From the NCBI GenBank assembly GCA_002633025.1, contig NMRB01000196.1, positions 384,298-448,297 on the forward strand: 64,000 nucleotides of DNA, read 5' to 3'. Shown piece after piece: positions 31,615 through 42,100 of this stretch; position 1 is the first letter of the stretch; every line of letters starts with the position of its first letter. A program made the translations under genes and the position numbers. This DNA is from Notospermus geniculatus. Lineage: Eukaryota; Nemertea; Pilidiophora; Heteronemertea; Lineidae. The notes beneath the pieces were generated by a model. It searched no databases and was not told the DNA's origin. It saw only the letters and a list, made by a program, of their open reading frames with translations.

Positions 31615-32480
31615 AAAATGCTTCACCTTGTTTACCGAATTCCTGACTTTCGGCGGAATAAGAAAACGTCGATAACTTTCTCAAAAATTGACGGATTTCG
31701 GTGAAATTTGCTTTATTTGAAGGAGAAAATCGGTGGGCTTCTTGTTTATTTTCAAAATCCGGAAATACAGAGCTCTCCAGGATAGGAGGAGCAAAAGAAA
31801 GATCGATGGTGGTGGCGCCTATTGGCGACCAGTGTACTACACCGCGCGAAACTTCGTCATGAGATCGTATGTAAATTAATGTTAATGAGGGCCGTGCGCA
31901 TCGGCTAAATTGCTGTGCAAACACTGCGGGCCTTTGTGTTCCATTGTTTGGGGAGGTGTGAAAAAGGGATTATAGAGGGGCAATTAGCTCGTTGTTTCTC
32001 CTGTCAGTATAATTCCTCCATGCTGAGACTCTGTATGCGCGCTATGTAAAAGTCAGTTTGTAAAAGCAAAAGCGCAGCATCAGAGTCCCAGTTACTGAGA
32101 CTACCAGGTCCCCTGCCCTTGGTTTTCTCGGCANATAAATTTCTGATACATGTAGGTCACCGCGGATAGCAATGCTGTTTCACGCTGCCATTATAACTAC
32201 CGGTACTAATAATTACGTAATTCCGAGGTAAAATAGGTTTGGTGCATTTGACCAAAAACAGATCAGTCGGCTTTTATTGTTTGATACAGGATGAATACAG
32301 GATGACTATTCGAGCAAACTATTGTCCATGTAAGTAGAACGTGCATCCTTAGCTCTCCCATTCACATCACACGGGCATGCGCCGCCCAATTCAGCGACCT
32401 CGAAACTGCTTCATTATCAACTCACATCTCAGTCTGGTGTGAACGTAGAGTGGAAAAATGATCTGACTGCAAAAGGCTCT
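31615..32480. other. No gene recognised
   Basis: Ordinary-looking sequence with a single N at 32134. No coding stretch, hairpin or target duplication could be supported here. Confidence 0.5.
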
Positions 32481-32484
32481 GTCA

Positions 32485-32646
32485 AAATGTAATTTTGCAA
32501 TCACGCATATTTTGCGTGATCGCTATTTTGCGAAAAATTTGCGAAGCAAATGCGTGGTCTTCGTGAATGACACGCATCGCATAATTTGCGTGCACGCAAA
32601 CCCATCGCAACGCAAATATTTGCGATCTCTTCGTGAATAAGGCCCC
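32485..32646. mobile_element. GCAAAT/ACGCAA-rich MITE
   Basis: Dense inverted words occur: TTGCAATCACGCATATTTTG, CGCAAATATTTGCG, ATTTGCGTGCACGCAAAC. The right end is TCTTCGTGAATAAGGCCCC, a 'GGCCTTATTCACGA' terminus like other MITEs in the window. It lies directly against a coding exon. The left terminus was not matched cleanly. Confidence 0.5.
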
Positions 32647-32764
32647 TGGTACCAGGCATGCCAGGCTGTATCTCATACTGGGTGCTGGCATCTCTCATCA
32701 CGGGGCTTACTGGCATTGGTGGTGGTGGAATATTCTGCTGAGATTCATCATACGAAGAAATAAT
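32647..32764 (-). CDS. THAP gene, candidate second exon
   Basis: Acceptor CTTTCAG ends at 32765 on the minus strand. The frame (phase 0, matching the first exon) encodes IISSYDESQQNIPPPPMPVS and then MRDASTQYEIQPGMPG. A 'R-D-A-S-T-Q' phrase downstream of a THAP domain is common in THAP-protein linkers. The exon runs into a MITE at 32646, so its end is unknown or disrupted. Confidence 0.5.
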
Positions 32765-33041
32765 CTGAAAGTCAATTTTGAAATGTGATGCATGACTGCT
32801 TTTCTATTCTCTCTGAATCATGACTATTGCATGGATGGGCTAGCCTACCCGGTCTCTTTCTGAAACTGACGGGTATCTCCATCAGTTTTAGACTACTGAG
32901 TACCGATACCCAATACCATTGACCACAACAATCATGCAGCAGGCCTAGCTATCTGGCTATAGGCCATGGTCTATGCACATGATGATGCATGGTGCAATGC
33001 ATGATGATGGTGTGGCTGTTGATGATGGGCATAAAATTTAC

Positions 33042-33418
33042 CCTGAGCACTTCACGTTTCCTAACAGCTGTTCTTGGTCTCTTTGGTGTGGTCTGGTCGG
33101 TCGAAGAGGATGATGCACTGCAGCATGTGCCCACGGGGTACATTGTTGGCACTGCAAGGGGCTTGAGCTTGAGATTAGAAACGGTTTTAAACCTCCAGGG
33201 CATCCAATTTTCGAAGCAATCTACACAAAAATGATCGCTGCACACTCGAGATGAGTTGGTGGGAGTTGACCAGTCAGCACGGGTCCGCCGACCAAACCTC
33301 TTCCAGGCATTATTGGTTGCAAAATCTTTACTTTGGGAAATTCGTGCAACGTTCTTACACCAGCCTCCGACCGTTTGAAGCAACCGTAAACGACACAGTT
33401 ATAAACCATATTTATCAC
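33042..33418 (-). pseudogene. THAP-type zinc finger exon with frameshift
   Basis: The start MINMVYNCVVYGC supplies the first two Cys of the C2CH finger. After LHEFPK the frame shifts by one, and the next frame gives NAWKRFGRRTRADWSTP, then SSRVCSDHF (Cys and His of the finger) and the closing AVPTMYP (usual form AVPTIF). The motif order and spacing are those of a THAP DNA-binding domain of about 90 residues. Basic sequence follows to donor CAGG|GTAAAT at 33041. The shift between the two halves is either a real disabling mutation or a sequencing error. THAP domains occur both in host regulators and in P-element-type transposases. Nothing here decides which. Confidence 0.75.
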
Positions 33419-33429
33419 AGAAATTCATC

Positions 33430-34498
33430 TCATAAAAAGTGACAAGTCATGGAGCACGACGTCTGCCTGACATTTTGTAGGGTATTGGTGAAATCAAGAA
33501 ATGAAGAAATCGAGAACTCCCAATATCGACTAGTTGAACCAATGCCTTTCTGCACATAAGGGGCACAGTCCGCGTGAGCTACTGCGAAACTAATGTATTA
33601 GGCCAGCCCTGCATACCACGATATATAAATACACACAGCACACCTGGATGACCTAATTTCTGTCCGCAGTGAAGTACACCTGACTGCGGACAAGATTTTG
33701 CAGTAGCTCATGCGGTGTGTGTCCCTAATGCATGTATTCAGTATGGGCAGTTATTGCCGCAAATAAAGACAAGCATAGTGGGGACATCGTGCAGTACATC
33801 ACCTGCATCAGAAAAACCTGGATTGATGATATGATTTTTAACGGACGACGACGACGGACGACGACGACGACGGACGACGACGGACGACGGACGCTGACTG
33901 ACGACTATAGCTCACGGGTGAGCTAAAAATACCCGTGTTTTTCCAGACCTGTGTCAAACCCGTGTGTATGAAAATCCCGGCGAGAAGTCACACTACTACA
34001 CTGTAGTTAAGTAGCCCGGCGACAGTTGTGCTGCAAACATTGACTCTTCGTTCATTTCTGAATTGGCACACATGTCGGAGGCGCGAAAACGACGTCACTT
34101 AATGGCTGCGCCATCTGTCGCCGTGCGAAGAACTAACGAACACACGGGGATTTCGAAAAGCACGGCGAGATTGCCGTGTCTCAAAAACCCGCGTTTTTCA
34201 GACACGGGTTTCTTGAAGCCCGGCAATTCATAGGTGTGACCGCAAAAAACACGGGGATTTTATGTAGTGTAACCACGGCTATAGTTGACGGAGGTTAACC
34301 AAACTGAATCTGAGGGCCACGCAGGTGCAGGGAGCAAAAGAGAAAGTGCACAGACGTAGAATGCAGCACACAAAATCGCGCATCCGGGTCTCTAAAACAA
34401 TGAAGCAGATACGGTGTAATCAATAGAGAAACTAAGTAGGCCTACATGTACATGTAGTCTTCAAGTCCCTGACTCCATCACAAACCGAAACAGGTTCA
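33430..34498. other. No gene; simple repeat inside
   Basis: Contains a (GACGACGACG)n tract at about 33841-33900. The words ACACGGG, AACCCGTG and CACGGGGATT are scattered in both orientations at 33930-34280, which looks like a decayed foldback. No coding support. Confidence 0.45.
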
Positions 34499-34767
34499 CA
34501 CTGAAAAAAAATTTCGGCTCATGTTGAGTACTTTGGGGTACCCATCAGTCATTTTGTCCGTGAGATGAGTAGAAAGGTACTAATTGGGTACTAATTGGGT
34601 ACTCATCGGGCCAAGGAGCTGCATTTGGAATTCCTTGCTACTCGCTATGAGTATCTTTCTACTCGCTATCAGTACCTTTCTACTCAATATGAGTACCTTT
34701 CTACTCATCTCACGGACAAAACGAGTACCCCGAAAGTACTCAACATGATTAGGATTTTTTTTCAGTG
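34499..34767. mobile_element. Palindromic MITE with GAGTACCTTTCTACTC repeats
   Basis: The ends CACTGAAAAAAAAT and ATTTTTTTTCAGTG are inverted copies. The arms contain GTTGAGTACTTT, GGTACTC, and TTGTCCGTGAGATGAGTAGA with its complement. The middle holds several direct copies of ACTCGCTATGAGTACCTTTCT-like units. Confidence 0.75.
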
Positions 34768-35785
34768 CAGACACTTCATCCACGGAATTTCCCGACCTGG
34801 ATATTTCGTCTCCCAGAATTTTTCGATCATCAATTTGAAAAAGTCCAAGTAGGCGAAATTCGTACGAATTATCCTCACGGACGAATAATCTCTGCGGACA
34901 AAATTCCGTGGACGAAAAGTTCACAGAGGAAATGGCCGGAGACAGAAAATCCTTGAGTTACTTCATTTCATTGGACTGCATTCACAATTTGATTTGAGGT
35001 CGAAGATAATACCGGTAACCAAACGATCGAGTGAAATTAACGCTTGCCCATATTTGGCATGTAGTACAGTCCTCAACATGACAAACATGTCAAAATGTTT
35101 AAACAAAGAAGGCAGTCGATTTGGTTGACCGATCACAACAGGGATAAGATGATTTGTTTTTTGAAAGACACATGCACCTTATGGATGGCGTTTTTACCGG
35201 CTACATGTCTATCATAGGAAGCATGTGGCAGACTGATATTGTTGGGAAACCCCCGATGGGGAGGAGCGGATTGACCACTATTTCCATTTATTTCTGTGGT
35301 GTTTTCGCAATCAATCTCTTCATTGGCAAGAAAACCGTTCAGATCCCGGCCTTCTGTGACAGCCCACTGAATTCTAAAGACTTTTTATGACCGATTGGGA
35401 ACTTTACCCATCGTTTTCATACAGCGAGTTTTCTTTCAATGAGCATTTTATGCGCAAAATCGGCCGCAAAAGTCAGTTAATGCATTGGGAGCAGCGCCGC
35501 CTGTCGTCGATTTGGCGCAGACGAGACAAATTTCTTGATATGTACCGTTTTGTTTGGTGCTCTCTTCGTGACATCGGACAATGAGTTTGGCGTTCGCGTT
35601 GCCGTTTCGGGGGCTTTGCGAAAAAACCCTGTTAAAGCGAATCGACAGCCGTTATGTAAACAGAAGGATGATGTTTGTAAACATTGCCCTCACAGCCAAT
35701 CAGAATGCAGGAAATGAGTGCTTGTAAACAAAGATTCGTCCCCTTTTGCATTCAGATTTTTTCGCTGACACATCGCTTTAAAGAA
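34768..35785. other. No gene; half MITE at 35573-35640
   Basis: The words TTTGGCGTTCGCGTTGCCG and GGGGGCTTTGCGAAAA at 35585-35630 are one arm of the 132-bp MITE found complete at 35786, 45399 and 55822. Nothing else is recognised. Confidence 0.5.
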
Positions 35786-35917
35786 TACAGAGTTTGCGCA
35801 AAGCCCCCGAAACGGCAACGCGAACGTCTATCCCTTTTTCGGTGCTCTCTTCGTGGCATCGAACAATGGGTTTGGCGTTCGCGTTGCCGTTTTGGGGGTC
35901 TTTGCGAAAACTCCCTA
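35786..35917. mobile_element. 132-bp palindromic MITE, copy A
   Basis: The ends are AGTTTGCGCAAAGCCCCCG and GGGTCTTTGCGAAAACTCC. The left terminus is damaged (TACAGAG rather than TAGGGAG). Same length and order as copies B (45399-45530) and C (55822-55953). It lies 18 bp from the last recognised exon of the minus-strand gene. Confidence 0.8.
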
Positions 35918-35935
35918 TAAAAAGAAGATACTTAC

Positions 35936-36168
35936 CCGGACTGTAGGCATGTCATCCCTGTGAAACCCACCATCCGCAAAGACATGCAGGTACTGGGACA
36001 TGATCGGTGTGGTGTCGTCAAATTGCCAGGTGACCCCGAACACTGTCTTCATGACCTGTGTGTTCTTGTACACAGATCCCAGGGTATCAATATGTGTGAC
36101 TGGTTTTGTGATCCTCGGCGGGTTGACAGCCACTTGAAAACCATTGGACGTGGCAGTTGTCGTCAGAC
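35936..36168 (-). CDS. FN3-like gene exon 16 (last seen)
   Basis: Acceptor CATCTCATCACAG, donor CG|GTAAGT (leaves phase 2). Encodes GLTTTATSNGFQVAVNPPRI and then VMKTVFGVTWQFDDTTPIMS. The Trp of a new repeat and 'ISQYLHVF'-like strand follow. The next exon is to the left and was not found. Confidence 0.7.
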
Positions 36169-39100
36169 CTGTGATGAGATGAAGATGAATGTTAAAACTT
36201 AACATATTGATCCGCGGCAGAGGATGAGTTCATGCGGTAGCACCGATTCTGTTGTGACGGTGATTTTATTTCAACACCCGTCGCTGATTGGCTAATCAGG
36301 GACAGAGCTAGTCATTCATTTAAATCCGCCGATTCCTCCCATTTGAAAATCACAATCCGGCTGCTGATTGGGCAAGAGAAGTGATCATGTGATTTCATCA
36401 TGGCGACGACCATAAATGCCAGTTGGGATAGTGTCGACTACGTCTTCCAAACGGATACACTAATCTTGCTCAGTTTTCAGCCTGAAATTCAACTCCAGTA
36501 AGTTGATGCTGTCCAGTACGCTGATTCAGATCACTTCAGCAATCGATTCATTGCCAGATTCAGACATTTTGGAAGTTTGTGAGGTGAAATATAATCCATT
36601 ATTATGGAAGCAACCATCTTATGTCACGTGACCAGCTGCCACATTACCCACAATGCACTGTATTACAGTGGAAATGTCGGTGTGGCCCAGACGTTCGTAT
36701 CTGCATATGAACGGCTGGGTGCCCGAGACTATGGGCCGTATTCTAGAAGCTTCCTTAACTATAAGGTCCACTTAAAGCTTTTGTATTCTGCCTTCACCCA
36801 ACAATAGCTAAAGGTAAACCTTAGAGTTAAGGACGCTTCTAGAATACGGCCCATGTATGACAAGACCTCTGAAGGGACCGTCTCAAAAATACCTTGAAGC
36901 CAAAGAAGTGTAATTTTTGTTCACTTCTGTCCTGACCTCTCCCCCTCCACAGAAGTGAAACTTCGGCATCTAATTGGCTCCACTCATGGGTGGTATTACA
37001 CAAGTCTTATTAAAGATGTTGGGAAGAAGAAAAGGACTAAACAGCTTGTTGATTAAACACACAGTTTTAATTTGACTGACTTTAAGAACAGTATCCAGAG
37101 CAGTCTTGGTAGTATATGTAAGAGTTGACCTCGGTATGTATCCATTTTTAACACTTCAATCAGATCATCAATATATTGATGAAAACCACATTTTGCAAGG
37201 TGTCATAGAAGTTTCAAAATGTCAATTTATTTTTTTAAAGAAATTCCATTCCCTCATTCAGCCATCCAGGCCTACCTGGGGTAGTGCGTCATTCCGTCGA
37301 ACTACAGACTTCTACCCCAGGCAGCAATACCCACTACACACTGTTCAAGGTGGCTGTTCCATTTAGTTTACGTGCCAAATATTAGCCAATCAGATTACGC
37401 GTTGCAAAAGAGCCTTGGATTGCAAGTTGCGATGTCAGCTGAACAGTGCACTGCAATGGATCGAATCGAGTCAAGTTTCCCGATTTATGTCTCGCAAAAT
37501 GCTTGGATTTCCAGTAAATTTCCGACATGACGGACAAAACTGTACTTAAAATGTACAACAAAAACTATTTGTATTCCTGTAAGTCAGATTAACAGACGAC
37601 GCCGGGAGTTTATAAAAGGGGCATTTTGATTGGCCACTCGCGACTAGGACCAAGCCGTGAAATAGAAATGCTGCTATATTGACGCCAGGGGTATGAGTGA
37701 TGAAACAGTAGGTGTAGTCACGCGATGCCCCTGGTGTGCCAGGATGTCATTCTGCAAACAATATCAATTTCTTTGTGTTGGTTGACTTGTTCAACCTTCA
37801 CCAGTGGTATATGAGGAGAAAAGGAGGCTTAAATTGTTGAACTTGTGTTAATGAAAAAGAGTGGAAATAACATAAGGTGGTCTAATAATTTTTTTCCATT
37901 CGGAACGACCTGAGGCGAACTGCTTATCTATCCACTGGGCGGCGCATTTCACCTCGGACACAAGACCAAGGCAGCCATGTTGTTTATCAACAAACCCACG
38001 TGACCGACCGTGGGACTATTTTCGCCGAATTTTGGCCTGCTAAGATAGCCAACCTTATTTCCTGGATAAGTTGAGGCATATTACATGTATATACATGTAT
38101 ACACTTACCGATACCTCACCCAATCTGCCAATTGTTGATCAATAACGCAACGTTTTTGTGTGACCTATTTCGTTCATGCGCAGGGTGTGATGAGGCAACT
38201 GCATCCAAAGCCACAGAAACTCAAGGCAATCACTGCGCATTCAAGATGGCTGCCTTGGAATTGTGTCCGAGGGGAAATGCGAGTGTCTACGGAAATTGCC
38301 AAGCAGTTGCCGTCGGAAGTTCCGAATGAGAGCTGTAGGTTCAGATACGTCATGTTTGGACCGATTATACTCACCAACTCGATTAGTTGCTTTGATAGTT
38401 GTGTATATAGGCTTTCCAACAGGAAGCTTCCGTCCTCCAGGTAGCTCTAGTCTGTAGACCATCTCCCTGTGATGGAGTCGCTCATCTTTCATCAGATCAT
38501 CACCACCAGGGGTCGTCCCTACCCACCACGAGTAATACTCTATACCACTTTGAGGATCTTGCATTCCCCACCATTTTGCTCCGACATACGTCCTGTTAGG
38601 TGTTCAGAAAATATTAAGTTTGGTCAGCTATTTCCAACTTTTGTAAATACAAATGTGACTTTAACTCTTTCACGCCCAACACCGTGATATCACGGTTAGG
38701 TGGCCGACACCACCACATTCTTTTGCTCATAACTCAGTTATTATTGGTCCAATTGAGCTGAAATAGGTGCAAACTAGAATTGTAAATTCGCTGAATTCGC
38801 GAATTTGATGACCTCCACATTCATTGACGCCGAGTAGAGGTGAACTTCATCATCATCATCATCATGCTGAAATTTAATCCAAGCCGACCCATCACTCACT
38901 GACGCAAACACGTGACATGCACGCCGCCATGCATGCCATGCTATGCTGACCAATCACCGTGGTGTGTAGGCCCACCACGCAGACACATGCCAGCGAGAAG
39001 ACTCAACACGTCACGTTTCGCCATCCTTGAGTCGTTGTGTCAAGTTCAATGATAATCCTGCGACTGAACATGCTGTGGCTGAAGTGAAGCCGCCACCCGT

Positions 39101-42100
39101 CGTCGGAAACTGACGCGGCGAGCACCTACATGTACAAATTGAAATTCAAATTCATACATGCCGTGCTGCACAGTCTGTGTTTACATTTTTGATTGCTGAT
39201 GGGCCAGATGGCTGTTCCTGGAACATGCATCGGGTGCGTGACATCAGTGCTCCCGGGATAATTTATGTGATGACGTCAGCCAGAAAATGCGCAAGCGTGA
39301 ATCAGAAGGAACGAAAATGGCGCCCATGACCAGATGACAGGAAAACGAGAACAAAAATCGGAGCCCGCCAACGAATAGCGAGCGAGATGGCCGTAGGCCT
39401 ACCGGTATTTGATGTAGGCCTACATCCTACTGCCCTTCATGCCCTTGGCGTTTTTGGCATAGGCCCAGATTTTACTGTTTTCGGCGATTCATCTGACCAG
39501 CACGCCAGCCCCAAGCAACAGTACAAACACGCGTGATCACGTCGTGATCTCGACGTCGCCACGATCGTTGTTGAGCAATACGACGCGACGTCATAGCAAC
39601 GGAATAAATTACTGACGTCATCCCGCTGAATAAATTAGGGAATTTTTCGCCTAAAATGCCCCAAAACTCGGAAACCGCCTAACAAATTCCAAAATCGCTA
39701 ATCTCGTCTCTAGATAATTCCCCACTGCAGACCTGGTGAAAGTTTCAGGTTGGTACGATCAGCGGTTTTCGATGCTAGCTCAATAAAATGAAAATTGGGG
39801 AGACACATAGAAAGAAACCCTGTGAAAACAATATGACCTCCACACTCCGAGAGTGTGTGGAGGTCATAATGAAAGCCGCCGATATAGCGACATTTTTTTC
39901 AAAAATCGCGAAAAAATACTTTCAGATTGGCTGTGTCGCTGGGATTGACGTTGTTGGAAAGGCCGCACTATCGGCCTACATGTCCAGTTTGCACGCCACA
40001 CCACCAAGAAATATTTAACGAATTTATTTGAACGTCAGTGTGCTTAAAACTGGCCCTGTCGAATGGCAGTGCTGGCCATTTCCGAACGCGCCTGTGTGAG
40101 AACGCCGCGTCGCAGGGGCTTCATTCAGGATTGAAATAACGAGCGTGGTCTTGTCTGTTCACTGTTAAAAAATTGCCACGAAATCATGTACGGTTAAGGA
40201 GTAAGGGCAAAATTACTAGACCCATGTCGGACCCCGCCGAGTGCAAAAAGACAGTCTTTTCCAATAATGGCCGGGATTGACAGAGTTAACATCGCTGATA
40301 ATGAGTTGAAGAGGCTTTAGTGAGGTTTTGCAAATCTGACGAAACACGAAATACGAAAATTGGACGCTGGCAGTGGGGAAATTTGTGGTATAATAACCAG
40401 CTCCAGAAATACATTAGGTCCTGGAAATGAAGTTGAATTTCGTATTTCGTACTTCGTCTGATTTGCGAAACCTCACTTTTATCGCCATCGGGGGGGGGGG
40501 GGGGGGGNGTAGCGGGGTAATTCTGGAGGCCGCATAGAACCGTCGATAGGACCCCGCTAGTGAAGTCCGCCGATAAGCTGTTGGAAGTTTGCGTATCGTG
40601 CTGCCGTCGTGGGCCCCACAGGCATTTCCATTGTTCCCCCCTCGGAATTTCGTAATAGTTTGCCCACTTGGCAAGGACATGCGGTGACCTCGCTCATTTT
40701 ACTCTCGCCGACAGTTCCGGCGGATTTCTATGCGTCCTCTACTGCTAGCGGGCCTCTAGCTGTCGATTTCTCATAAATTCATCATCAGTAAATTCCTCGT
40801 ACAGGTTAATTCTAGGACGAAAATTTCTACCGTGAGGCAAATCTTCACGAAAACCAAAAAAGGCAATCTGCTTCTACGTGTCACAGGTCGACGAATGGTC
40901 CTCTTCAATTACAAGCGGACTCACTGGAGGTGCCTCCAGCGATTTGGCCTGGCGACAGCGTCGCCGACAGCCTGGCGTCCTCCATATCGGTACTGCTAGC
41001 GAGCCGCTAGCTGAAGGGGTTTCTATGCGCTCACTATCGACAAGTGGCCGCATAGAACCTCCGCTAAGGCTCCGTTCACTATCGACCGACCCCGCTAGTC
41101 ACTAGCAGAGTTTCTGTGCGGATAAATGTATCACGGGTATTTTCGCGGGCCACGAAAATCATTGTTTATTTACATTTTCTTTGTTTATGTCCAGTCTGTC
41201 TTTGTCTTAGGGCCTACGAGTAATTTTTTGGTGGCATGCCCCTCTAGAAATTCCTCAGATACCGAAAGTATTCAATTTGGTGGGTTGGCATGTCCCAAAG
41301 TCCAAAATAACATATGTAAACATCCATGTTTACAAACACTGAATGTAAACAATGAAGTCATGATATATTTATCTTTAATAAGGATGTGACACCTTATTCA
41401 TGGGAGTTTCAAAACACTTTTATTATACATAGGCTAAATGTATTAAATGTTGTACACTGTACGTATATGCACACTCGTGCTAATAAGTATGGAATATTCT
41501 GAGAATTTCCATTCATTTCCAATAAACGTTTTTCTGAATTATTTCTGTGCGTCGATTTCAATGAAACTTAATCACCTGATGGGAACATTACGGGGGCAAT
41601 GGTTGCTATGGCTGGTGTTCTGAAGTTGGTGCGTCCGTGATGTAGCGAGCTGCCGCATTTTTTGTAAAAAACGCGGTTTTTACAGTAATCAACCTCAGCA
41701 CCCTGATGTCCATAGTAATTGAGTTCCGGAATTTGTTTTGAAAATTTAATTCTAACCCTCAAACAAAACCGCTAAAAAATAAGTGATTTATCACCACTTG
41801 ATTTATCACAAAAGCTTGCCAAACCGATTTTCAAAAGCGGCATTTTTTTCAATAATAGGGCTATTTTGTGATTGTATTTTGACTTTTTCAGCCGTTTTTC
41901 CGGAACTTAGGAAAATCGCATGGTGGAAGAATCAGAAAGAAGAAGAAAGAAATTTTGTGATCTCAATATGGTCAGCACACTGAGAGGTGTGCTGACCATA
42001 AAAATGTATTTTTTTGTCTAAGCAGTTCGAACCAACCTTGAGCTCTGATAGTCGATGTCAAAAACCCCAACTCCGTCTTGTACGAGTCCTTTAATTGGTG

